Below are positions 1 to 7,002 of a stretch of DNA of 54,464 nucleotides, piece by piece. The first letter of the stretch is position 1. Each line of letters starts with the position of its first letter. The notes beneath the pieces are model-generated. The model was not told the origin of the DNA, made no database searches, and was given only the letters and a program-made list of their open reading frames with translations. Origin of the DNA: Bacteroidales bacterium (GTDB taxonomy: Bacteria > Bacteroidota > Bacteroidia > Bacteroidales > UBA10428); contig JAFGPL010000134.1 in NCBI GenBank assembly GCA_016936215.1, forward strand, positions 1 to 54,464, in the 5' to 3' direction. The translations under genes were made by a program, and so were the position numbers.

Positions 1-2
1 AG

Positions 3-164
3 CTTAACTTAATGACATTGGCCTTGCGCCAGAAGGGGGGGCAATTTAAACTTTTTCAGCAATTAGAAGATGAAGACAAACAAACTGTTTTCAAAATCAT
101 TAATAACATGCTTACCAAGTCTAAATTCAAAGACTTCTTTAATAAAAATATTGCTGCGCTTTAA
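3..164 (+). CDS. C-terminal tail of a probable XRE-type HTH transcriptional regulator (partial)
   Basis: The frame is open from the left edge and ends at a TAA. It encodes 53 residues with the pattern LEDEDKQTVFKIINNMLTKS followed by KFKDFFNKN. An acidic D-x-D-K pair, a helix of the type V-x-K-I-I-x-x-M-L and a K-F-x-x-F end are seen at the C-terminus of many Bacteroidota helix-turn-helix regulators, after the DNA-binding domain. That domain would lie left of the window, so the assignment rests on the tail only. The alternative is an unrelated short helical protein. It converges on the minus-strand gene ending at 251, and the 86 bases between show no clear terminator. Confidence 0.5.
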   Translation, partial: LNLMTLALRQKGGQFKLFQQLEDEDKQTVFKIINNMLTKSKFKDFFNKNIAAL

Positions 165-250
165 ATTTTTTGTTTGGAATGATTCTAAATTATGTTTTTT
201 TTCACTTGTGCATTATAAGGCGTATTTGTGCCATATAGTACTTATTTGTT

Positions 251-655
251 TTATTCTTTCCCATATCTCTTTTCCCAATAATCACAATCAAAATCGCATT
301 CAACAAATATGACCGAATCGGGATTAGCATTTTTATAAATATAGGTGTCAAAAGTACCAGATGGCTTGTAAATTGAATCTCCAACTTCTATAATATCTCG
401 AACTTTGCTTTTACACCACCATCTATATAAATTGCCATTATTAAGTTTTGAAATAAAAGACCCTCTGCTCCAAATGTTTTCGAGAACAACTCCCTTAAAC
501 TCCGTTTCGCGTCTTTGAAGGCAAATACTTTTGTTATGTTCGACTGCAGGAACCTTTTTGTTTCGTAATACCTTAATGGCAAACACTATTAATACTACTA
601 ATAATAAACCAAAAAATAAACTCTGTATTAACTTAGTTAAATTACTCTCCGACAT
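251..655 (-). CDS. Small single-helix membrane protein, possible immunity partner
   Basis: The protein has 134 residues. Residues about 9-28 form one hydrophobic helix (LFFGLLLVVLIVFAIKV), followed by a basic stretch and a soluble domain with a W-W-C pair near residue 80 and a cysteine/aromatic-rich end. I recognise no family. The ATG lies inside the end of the upstream gene (14-base overlap, different frame), so the two are probably translationally coupled. Because the upstream product looks like the C-terminal part of a large surface/toxin-like protein, an immunity or anchoring role is possible, but this is inference from position and size alone. Confidence 0.6.
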   Translation of the reverse strand: MSESNLTKLIQSLFFGLLLVVLIVFAIKVLRNKKVPAVEHNKSICLQRRETEFKGVVLENIWSRGSFISKLNNGNLYRWWCKSKVRDIIEVGDSIYKPSGTFDTYIYKNANPDSVIFVECDFDCDYWEKRYGKE

Positions 656-2918
656 AATAAGGGTTACTATTTAAGATATTTAATGTTTCTTGCTTTGCCT
701 TACTTGGTGCAGGAAACAGTAAGTCTGTTTGCACTCTAATGTAATTCACACTTGCTGGCAAAACGTTTTCTTTAAGTGTAAATGTTAAATCTATTCCAAC
801 TGTAATACCACTCCAAGACATAATGCCTTCATTGTCATACCCTTGCCAATCAGACAATGCAAAACCAAGGGGCAAACCAAATTCACCAGAAGAAACAGTA
901 ATGTTTGTTCCAGGCCCACAGAAGTTTAATGGAGTAGGTTTTCCTTCTCCTTTATATGTTCCATCAACTAAACCCGCCTCGCCTGATGCTTCAAGTGTAT
1001 ATGTGGCAGTTGCCCCAACACCGGCATAATAGAATTCATTATAACCAAAACCTCGCAAATATCCAGAGATTACACCACCTCCTCCTGTTGGTGGACCAAC
1101 AGCAAATGTTCCTTCACGGTACTTGCCTTTAAAATCATATTCCCCATAGTAGTCATTACCTAGTGCGGGTTGATTGTTGTCGCCATCCCAAAGTTTTACA
1201 TCTACTGGATAATAAATATCATTTTCGTTAAATTCAGGGTTATAATTATATTGGATTGGTGTCTCTGATATTTTTATTCCATTACTTCCTGCTGTGTATG
1301 TATATACTGTAACCCCTTTTGTTTCTGCCGATGGGTTGTGTTTTAATTGTGCTGCGTAATTGAAGTTGCTTAAAAATGAATTAGAACTACCTGCTAATCG
1401 GCTTATACTATTGTCCGGAAATTGATTTGTAAGGGCATAATATGTTAAACGCCTTTGCTCAAGAAGATTCCCTTCAGTTTGTGCTTTTACTGCTTCAAAT
1501 TTACCGGATATATCTGGGCTATAAATATACAGCACCCATTGTCGGTCTGTTTCTGTAAAGTCGGTTTCCCAACTTTCTCCAAACAAATAGTGTCCCAAAA
1601 TATTCACATACTTATCTTCAACAACAATGCTTAATTCATGGTCTGGTTTATTTACATCGGAAAACTGAAATACCCGTAGTTTCTCTTCTCCTGAAAACTC
1701 ACCAAGCTTAAAACTTGCACCTAATTCATTTAAAAAGGCTTTTACTACCTCCCATCCAGAAGCAGGTCTGTTGTGCGAGTTATAAGTAACACTGGACATT
1801 TTTGTCTTTATATTCTGAGCATATAGTTCTTTTGTAACCGCAATTCTAAAATTAAGGTCTTCATATAAATTAATCTCACACCCAATCATAGAATTACCAG
1901 CAGATTCAGGCCACTGAACGCTTGTGCTGGTCTGCCCTCCAATGTTGGCACTACGGATAGAATTCAAAATATTAGTAATGGCCTCATTAGCATTGTACGG
2001 CAAGTCTGTATCAACATCATCACAGTTTGGAACATCTATACACTGTAATTGATTTTCAGAAACACCGGTCAAATAATCCTTCAATAAATACTTATCAACC
2101 TTCTCACAATATATATTAATTGCAAACTTATTGTCATGTCTACCCTTGTTAAAATAGCTGATAGCATAGTCATATCCGGTTTTTAAAGGGTCGTCCGTTT
2201 CTAACATTTCTTCTTTGTCGATTAATATCTCACCACTTTCCCATGCATCCATGCCCATTGTAATATGAATTTTAGAAGAACATCCTTCAATTAAGCTTAC
2301 ATCTCCATATATTTCAAAATAACTACCATGTTCATAGAGGTTTACTATACCTGTTGAACTTTCAATGTAACTGTTCCTTATAAATTCTAAAATGGCTTTT
2401 ACTTTTTCTGGATTTTTACTTGCCATCAAGGCCCCCTCCTCTTCATCCTGCGTCCACGCAAACAGCACATTTTCGGGGTTATGAAGCAAGTCCCATTGGT
2501 ACTTATCCAGCCTTGTGGCAGAAATATCTGCATAGTCCATGAGGTTGTCGGTGGTGCCCGGAGATAGAACATACCTGTTTTCGGGGCTGAAGGTGTGCCT
2601 TAAATTAAATGTACCGTGGGCAATTTCGTGCGCAATGTTGTGGGCGGTGGCGCCATCGTCTGTACTCGCGGTAAACACGAAGGCAAACTGTTTGTTGAAT
2701 GGCATATAACCCTGCAGGGTGGTTGTTTTGTGGGGCATGTTCATTAAGAAGACGTACACGGCCTGCTTTTCAATGTCATGGTCGTCTTTGTAAGCCTTAA
2801 TAAAGGCTTTCATGGCGGGGGTGCACTCTCCCGCCAAAAGCGGGATTCGCTCAACACCGGATTTTGTTTTATAAGTTTTTAAAAGTTGTGTTTCACTGAA
2901 CATGCGGTTGTAACTCAA
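642..2918 (-). CDS. Zinc-metallopeptidase-motif protein, probably the 3' part of a larger surface or polymorphic-toxin-like gene
   Basis: The frame has up to 758 codons. The first start is TTG (2918); an ATG follows at residue 6 (2903). Residues 97-101 are HEIAH, followed by GTFNLRHTFS, an HExxH zinc site with a possible third ligand at H108. The N-terminal 165 residues resemble a peptidase block found inside very large Bacteroidota surface proteins. The rest is unrecognised and ends in a Gly/Tyr-rich region (about residues 600-690) and a short charged tail. There is no signal peptide and the upstream frame is closed soon before the TTG, so the gene may be a 5'-truncated remnant of a much longer gene. 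Sampled G+C is visibly higher in the peptidase part than in the tail, which suggests a recombined C-terminus. The enzymatic activity is not certain. Confidence 0.65.
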   Translation of the reverse strand: MSYNRMFSETQLLKTYKTKSGVERIPLLAGECTPAMKAFIKAYKDDHDIEKQAVYVFLMNMPHKTTTLQGYMPFNKQFAFVFTASTDDGATAHNIAHEIAHGTFNLRHTFSPENRYVLSPGTTDNLMDYADISATRLDKYQWDLLHNPENVLFAWTQDEEEGALMASKNPEKVKAILEFIRNSYIESSTGIVNLYEHGSYFEIYGDVSLIEGCSSKIHITMGMDAWESGEILIDKEEMLETDDPLKTGYDYAISYFNKGRHDNKFAINIYCEKVDKYLLKDYLTGVSENQLQCIDVPNCDDVDTDLPYNANEAITNILNSIRSANIGGQTSTSVQWPESAGNSMIGCEINLYEDLNFRIAVTKELYAQNIKTKMSSVTYNSHNRPASGWEVVKAFLNELGASFKLGEFSGEEKLRVFQFSDVNKPDHELSIVVEDKYVNILGHYLFGESWETDFTETDRQWVLYIYSPDISGKFEAVKAQTEGNLLEQRRLTYYALTNQFPDNSISRLAGSSNSFLSNFNYAAQLKHNPSAETKGVTVYTYTAGSNGIKISETPIQYNYNPEFNENDIYYPVDVKLWDGDNNQPALGNDYYGEYDFKGKYREGTFAVGPPTGGGGVISGYLRGFGYNEFYYAGVGATATYTLEASGEAGLVDGTYKGEGKPTPLNFCGPGTNITVSSGEFGLPLGFALSDWQGYDNEGIMSWSGITVGIDLTFTLKENVLPASVNYIRVQTDLLFPAPSKAKQETLNILNSNPYYVGE

Positions 2919-3006
2919 AAGGCTACAAGATATAAATAATTTTCGTGACTTACAAAATGCTAAATATTAAGATGTTTCGATAGGATTTTTTCTATAAATT
3001 CAAAAT

Positions 3007-3059
3007 CCTGCTGTTTGACTTTATTAAAGAATCTGTCCGGGATTCTTTTCAGCAGCAGG
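3007..3059. other. Two-tier inverted repeat upstream of the aromatic operon
   Basis: The outer arms CCTGCTG (3007-3013) and CAGCAGG (3053-3059) are perfect complements. Inside them AAAGAATC (3026-3033) pairs with GATTCTTT (3041-3048) around a 7-base loop. The structure lies in the divergent spacer, upstream of the predicted operon promoter. It could be an operator, a terminator for read-through, or part of a longer leader if transcription starts further left. No function can be assigned from sequence alone. Confidence 0.5.
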
Positions 3060-3080
3060 TAATTTATCTTTGTTTGGTTG

Positions 3081-3111
3081 TTGATAAATTAAAAAACTTT
3101 ATTTATTTTTG
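3081..3111 (+). promoter_or_regulatory. Predicted Bacteroidota-type promoter of the aromatic operon
   Basis: A TTG (3081-3083) is followed after 20 bases by TATTTTTG (3104-3111), which matches the Bacteroidota -7 consensus TAnnTTTG with the usual spacing to a -33 TTG. Transcription would start near 3117, about 15 bases before the leader-peptide ATG. A second -7 match, TATCTTTG at 3065-3072, lacks an obvious -33 box. Confidence 0.55.
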
Positions 3112-3131
3112 TGCATTGTTAAAGCATAAAT

Positions 3132-3191
3132 ATGAAAACACTGGCAAATAGCTTCTTCTTCTTTTTTTACTTTTATTTCTGGATAACCTGA
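3132..3191 (+). CDS. Aromatic-rich leader peptide of a pheA-operon attenuator
   Basis: This short frame has 19 codons, ATG to TGA, and encodes MKTLANSFFFFFYFYFWIT. Residues 8-17 are ten aromatic residues in a row: five Phe, then Tyr, Phe, Tyr, Phe, Trp. Leader peptides of this design (compare enterobacterial pheL) sense charged tRNA, because a ribosome starved for the amino acid stalls on the codon run. The stop codon is one base before the 5' arm of the antiterminator, as the mechanism requires. The peptide itself probably has no other function. The caveat is that the coding run is also a polypyrimidine tract, so the frame could be fortuitous. The flanking alternative hairpins and the pheA gene behind them argue strongly against chance. 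Confidence 0.85.
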   Translation: MKTLANSFFFFFYFYFWIT

Positions 3192-3234
3192 AGGGGCTTA
3201 TTTGTATATAATATTGCAATAGTAAATAAGTCCC
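3145..3234 (+). promoter_or_regulatory. Attenuator arms 1, 2 and 3 (protector and antiterminator)
   Basis: Arm 2, GGGGCTTATTT (3193-3203), pairs with arm 3, AAATAAGTCCC (3224-3234), over 11 base pairs with a single G-U. Arm 3 includes TCCC (3231-3234), which also opens the terminator stem, so antiterminator and terminator exclude each other. Arm 1, CAAATAGC (3145-3152), just before the Phe codons, can pair with 3196-3204 (eight pairs, one bulged U at 3198) as a protector hairpin. A ribosome stalled at the Phe codons would cover arm 1 and free arm 2 for the antiterminator. A ribosome at the stop codon would cover arm 2 and allow termination. The pairing is read from the sequence; the mechanism is inferred by analogy with trp and phe leaders. 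Confidence 0.8.
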
Positions 3235-3256
3235 GGAAATTCCGGGATTTTTTTTT
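3231..3256 (+). terminator. Intrinsic (attenuator) terminator before pheA
   Basis: TCCCGGA (3231-3237) and TCCGGGA (3241-3247) form a perfect 7-bp GC-rich stem with a 3-base loop, followed by nine T (3248-3256). It lies 19 bases before the pheA ATG and there is no complete plus-strand gene upstream to terminate, so it makes sense only as a conditional terminator for the operon that follows. Confidence 0.88.
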
Positions 3257-3275
3257 GAATACAATTATGTAAATT

Positions 3276-4136
3276 ATGAGTGTCACCAAAAATCCGGTCA
3301 AACGAATTGCAATACAGGGAGGCTTTGGTGCCTTTCATGAGATTGCCGCCATGAATTTTTTTGAAAACGAAGAAATAGAAATTGTCCCAAGAAGTACATT
3401 TAAAGACCTCTTTAAAGCTTTGAAACAGGGCCATGTAGATTACGGAATTACCGCCATTGAAAACTCTATTGCCGGCAGCATTTTGCCCAATTACACCCTG
3501 CTGCTTGAGTCGAAAATGAAAATTATCGGGGAGATATACCTGCGTATAAGGCAGAACCTTGTAGCCTTGCCCGGTGAGAGCATTGAAACAATCAGCGAGG
3601 TGTATTCCCATCCTATGGCCATTCTTCAGTGTTTTAAATTTTTTGAAGAGTATCCGCATATTAAACTCATTGACAGTGAAGATACAGCGTTAAGTGCCAA
3701 GATGATCAGGGATCAGAACATGGCACGCACAGGGGCTATATCAAGTACGCTTGCAGCTAAGAAATACGGGCTTCAGATACTGGCGCCGGGCATTGAAACA
3801 AACCATATGAACTATACCAGGTTTTTGATCCTGCAAGCCCGAAATGGTGACAACAACCATATTGAAGAAGTGAACAAAGCTTCTGTATCTTTTGCCCTTG
3901 CACACAAAATAGGGTCTTTGTCGAAGGTGTTGTCAATTTTATCGTATTACGATATTAACCTGGCAAAAATTCAGTCTATGCCGATTATCGGGCAGGATTG
4001 GGAATACCGGTTTTTTGTTGATGTTGAAATCAACGATTATAAGATGTACAGGCAGTCGCTTGAGGCCATCAGGCCTTTTATAGACGGGCTGCATATTTTT
4101 GGTGAATATTTAAAAGGTAAAACAATTTTAGAATAA
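3276..4136 (+). CDS. pheA: Prephenate dehydratase with ACT domain
   Basis: This enzyme decarboxylates and dehydrates prephenate to phenylpyruvate, the committed step to phenylalanine, in the cytosol. The 286 residues hold a prephenate dehydratase domain (about 8-188) with E62-N63-S64, S111-H112-P113 and the catalytic T181-R182-F183, then an ACT domain (about 203-280) that normally binds phenylalanine for feedback inhibition. The usual ACT ESRP-like segment reads IQSMPI here. There is no chorismate mutase domain; that activity is fused to the next gene. It is the first gene of the operon, 19 bases behind the attenuator terminator and 7 bases from the next start, so its expression should follow charging of aromatic tRNAs. 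Confidence 0.95.
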   Translation: MSVTKNPVKRIAIQGGFGAFHEIAAMNFFENEEIEIVPRSTFKDLFKALKQGHVDYGITAIENSIAGSILPNYTLLLESKMKIIGEIYLRIRQNLVALPGESIETISEVYSHPMAILQCFKFFEEYPHIKLIDSEDTALSAKMIRDQNMARTGAISSTLAAKKYGLQILAPGIETNHMNYTRFLILQARNGDNNHIEEVNKASVSFALAHKIGSLSKVLSILSYYDINLAKIQSMPIIGQDWEYRFFVDVEINDYKMYRQSLEAIRPFIDGLHIFGEYLKGKTILE

Positions 4137-4143
4137 TAAAATC

Positions 4144-5277
4144 ATGGGAATAGATTTAAAACTCGAACCATTCGAATTTGAAGGCCTCCTGAATAAAAGG
4201 CCTTTGATACTTGCCGGCCCCTGCAGTGCCGAAAGCGAAGAACAGGTAATGGAGACTGCACGTCAACTAAAGCAATACGGGATAAAAATTTTCAGGGCAG
4301 GTATCTGGAAACCCCGAACACGCCCCAACTCATTTGAAGGCGTGGGAAGCAAAGGATTAACATGGCTCAGGCATGTTAAAGAAGAACTCGGTATGTACAC
4401 ATCTACCGAAGTTGCTAACGTAAAGCATGTATACGATGCACTGAAAGCAGGTGTTGATATTCTATGGTTGGGTGCCCGCACAACAGCGAATCCTTTTGCG
4501 GTGCAGGAAATTGCCGATGCCTTGCATGGGGTGGACATTCCTGTAATGGTCAAAAATCCGGTTAACCCTGACCCCGAACTTTGGATTGGCGCCCTCGAAC
4601 GATTGAATAATACAGGTATTACCAAGCTTGCTGCAATACACAGGGGTTTCTCGATTTACGGAAAATCTTTTTACCGTAACCACCCCCAGTGGCAGATACC
4701 CATTGAGCTTAAGCGCAGGATACCCGGTTTACCTATCATTACAGACCCAAGTCATATCTGTGGTAACCGCGAATTACTGTTTGAAATATCTCAAAAGGCC
4801 ATGGACCTTAACTTCGAAGGATTGATCATCGAAACACATATTGACCCGGATAACGCATGGAGTGACGCACAGCAGCAAATTACCCCACAGGTGCTGAACG
4901 ACCTGCTCAACAGCCTGGTACTAAGGTCTGAAAATGTTGAAAGCGCTGTGCTGATGACAACCCTTGAAGAGCTTAGGGGCGAGATAGATAAATTCGACGA
5001 CCAGTTGATGAAAATACTTGAATGCAGGATGTCAATATCAAGAAAAATTGGTGAACACAAAAAGCAAAACAACATCACCATTTTGCAGACAAGCCGTTGG
5101 GACGAGTTGTTAAGAAGAAGGATTGAAGAAGGTGAAAGAAAAGGTTTAGGCGAAGAATTCATTGTAAAACTTTTCAGGGCCATCCACCAGGAATCTATTA
5201 ACCACCAGACCAAGGTGATGAATTCGAAGGATGTTGACCTGGACAGTAAAATTGCATATCCTACTGAAATTTTATGA
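4144..5277 (+). CDS. Bifunctional DAHP synthase (type I-beta) and chorismate mutase
   Basis: Residues 1 to about 260 are a 3-deoxy-D-arabino-heptulosonate-7-phosphate synthase, which condenses PEP and erythrose 4-phosphate. AGPCSAES carries the metal-binding C27, KPRTRP (53-58) binds substrate, and LGARTT, AAIHRGFS and DPSHICGN supply further active-site residues. Residues about 270-360 are an AroQ-type chorismate mutase (LRGEIDKFDDQLMKILECR, then IGEHK). In this arrangement the mutase domain often serves as the sensor that lets chorismate or prephenate inhibit the synthase. The gene therefore holds both the entry step and the branch step of the pathway. It starts 7 bases after pheA. Confidence 0.95.
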   Translation: MGIDLKLEPFEFEGLLNKRPLILAGPCSAESEEQVMETARQLKQYGIKIFRAGIWKPRTRPNSFEGVGSKGLTWLRHVKEELGMYTSTEVANVKHVYDALKAGVDILWLGARTTANPFAVQEIADALHGVDIPVMVKNPVNPDPELWIGALERLNNTGITKLAAIHRGFSIYGKSFYRNHPQWQIPIELKRRIPGLPIITDPSHICGNRELLFEISQKAMDLNFEGLIIETHIDPDNAWSDAQQQITPQVLNDLLNSLVLRSENVESAVLMTTLEELRGEIDKFDDQLMKILECRMSISRKIGEHKKQNNITILQTSRWDELLRRRIEEGERKGLGEEFIVKLFRAIHQESINHQTKVMNSKDVDLDSKIAYPTEIL

Positions 5278-5326
5278 TTTTTGCTTTTTAAACCTTATTT
5301 TTGGCATACCTTTTTTATCGTTTTAG

Positions 5327-6367
5327 ATGAAAATTATTGAAATTAAGACAGATACAAAATTATCTAAAATCCTCATCGGGGAAAAGATCGCGAACCTTAA
5401 ACAGTATCTGCCTCCTGTAAAGACGGTTATTGTTACCGATAAAACTGTTTCGGCTCATTATCACAGTTTTTTTAATGGTTTTAATGTAGTTGAAATTGGT
5501 GAAGGAGAGGAGAATAAGACCCTTGAGACCCTGCAATATATTTTTAGCCGGTTTGTGGAGCTCGAAGTTGACAGGTCTACTTTTATAGTGGCCTTTGGCG
5601 GCGGTATCGTTTGTGATGTTGCCGGTTTTGCCGCGTCAGTATTCATGAGGGGATTGCGGTTCGGTTTTGTTTCCACCACTCTTTTGTCGCAGGTTGATGC
5701 AAGTGTGGGCGGAAAGAACGGCGTTAATTTTCATCGTTATAAAAACATGATCGGGGTTTTTAACCAGCCTGAATTTGTTATATGCGACAGCGATGTGCTG
5801 AAAACTTTAGAAAGGAAAGAGTTTATTGCCGGATTTGCAGAGATTGTGAAAGCTGCAGTTATCAAAGATTATAAGCTGTTTCAATATCTTGAGGGCCACT
5901 GGCAGCAGGCGCTCGACCTTGATGAAGAGGTAATCGGTCATCTTGTTTATGAATCGGTGCTGATAAAATCAAAAGTAGTGGAGGCTGACGAAAGAGAGAA
6001 GGGTGAACGCAGGTTGTTGAATTTTGGGCATACTTTTGCACATTCTTTCGAAAAACTTACCGACCTGTTGCATGGTGAAGCCGTGAGCATAGGGATGGTG
6101 CTGGCAGCAAAACTATCCGAAAAACTGGGGTTCCTCAGCAGGAAAGAGTATCAAAGGATTTACACCTTGCTTGGCAATTTTGGTCTGCCTGTTGACATCA
6201 GCCTTGATATAAAAAAGGTGCTTTCTGCAATGAAACAGGATAAAAAGCGTGAAGGGGATTCAATACACCTGGTACTGATTAAACAAATCGGGGAAGCCTT
6301 TTCTTATAAAACCAAACTGAACAAACTGGAGGAAATTATTCATGATTTGCATAGCGATATCGGATAA
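5327..6367 (+). CDS. aroB: 3-dehydroquinate synthase
   Basis: This enzyme converts DAHP to 3-dehydroquinate with NAD and a divalent metal. At 346 residues it has normal family length. Visible motifs are the NAD-binding FGGGIVCDVAGFAAS segment, DASVGGKNGVN, and the metal ligands in GFAEIVKAAVI (Glu), NFGHTFAHSFE (His) and LLHGEAVSIGM (His). The last 26 bases overlap aroD in another frame, which points to translational coupling. It follows the DAHP synthase by 49 bases without a visible terminator, so it is probably co-transcribed. Confidence 0.95.
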   Translation: MKIIEIKTDTKLSKILIGEKIANLKQYLPPVKTVIVTDKTVSAHYHSFFNGFNVVEIGEGEENKTLETLQYIFSRFVELEVDRSTFIVAFGGGIVCDVAGFAASVFMRGLRFGFVSTTLLSQVDASVGGKNGVNFHRYKNMIGVFNQPEFVICDSDVLKTLERKEFIAGFAEIVKAAVIKDYKLFQYLEGHWQQALDLDEEVIGHLVYESVLIKSKVVEADEREKGERRLLNFGHTFAHSFEKLTDLLHGEAVSIGMVLAAKLSEKLGFLSRKEYQRIYTLLGNFGLPVDISLDIKKVLSAMKQDKKREGDSIHLVLIKQIGEAFSYKTKLNKLEEIIHDLHSDIG

Positions 6368-6980
6368 AGATTTTGAGAAATGCATGTCGGAACTTGAAAA
6401 AACCGACATGGCAGAAATTCGTTTAGACCTCACACAGTTTTCAATAGAACAGATAAATGCTGTTTTTTCACTTAAAAAAAAACTTATTGCCACCTACCGG
6501 CCGGTTGAAGGACTTGAAACTGAAAGGCTGCCAAAACTCAAGGCTGCCATTGGGGCGGGAGCAGATTATGTGGATATAGAATATGAGTCAGCCGACAATT
6601 TTAAAAAAGAAATTATTGAGTATGCCCACCTGCACAATTGCGATGTGATTATTTCCTATCATAATTACGAGTGTACCCCGGGACTGGAAGAATTGCAGGC
6701 TGTTATTCATGAAAGTTTTAATAAAGGCGCCGATGTAGTTAAGATAGCCACCATGGTGAAAACCAACAACGACAATGCCCGCATAATATCGCTTTATAAC
6801 ATTTCCGGCAGGGTCGTGGCCTTTGGTATGGGCAACCTGGGTAAAATAACCCGCATTGTTGCCCCTTTTCTGGGTGCCGAATTTACATTTGCTGCTATGG
6901 ATGAAGGTGAAGAGACAGCTCCCGGGCAGATTAAATATTCACGCATGAAAGCGGCCATTCAGCATATCGAAAACCTATAA
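6342..6980 (+). CDS. aroD: Type I 3-dehydroquinate dehydratase
   Basis: This enzyme dehydrates 3-dehydroquinate to 3-dehydroshikimate through a Schiff base. The protein is 212 residues long. E25 and D29 lie in AEIRLDLT, ISYHNYE supplies the general-base H107, VVKIATMVKT contains the Schiff-base lysine K134, and the PGQIKYS end is the substrate-lid loop. It is short for the class but has all catalytic residues. The start lies inside aroB, and aroC follows 22 bases later. Confidence 0.93.
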   Translation: MICIAISDKDFEKCMSELEKTDMAEIRLDLTQFSIEQINAVFSLKKKLIATYRPVEGLETERLPKLKAAIGAGADYVDIEYESADNFKKEIIEYAHLHNCDVIISYHNYECTPGLEELQAVIHESFNKGADVVKIATMVKTNNDNARIISLYNISGRVVAFGMGNLGKITRIVAPFLGAEFTFAAMDEGEETAPGQIKYSRMKAAIQHIENL

Positions 6981-7002
6981 ACAAACTATTCATTAAGACC
7001 TT

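Noticed and set aside
70-312. Plus-strand frame of 80 codons at the left edge
   Set aside because: It lies in the other frame over the HTH-like tail and the AT-rich convergent spacer. The Leu/Phe/Ser-rich product has no family features.
3198-3659. 153-codon minus-strand frame over the start of pheA
   Set aside because: It is antisense to a clear prephenate dehydratase and crosses the attenuator; its product has no recognisable domain.
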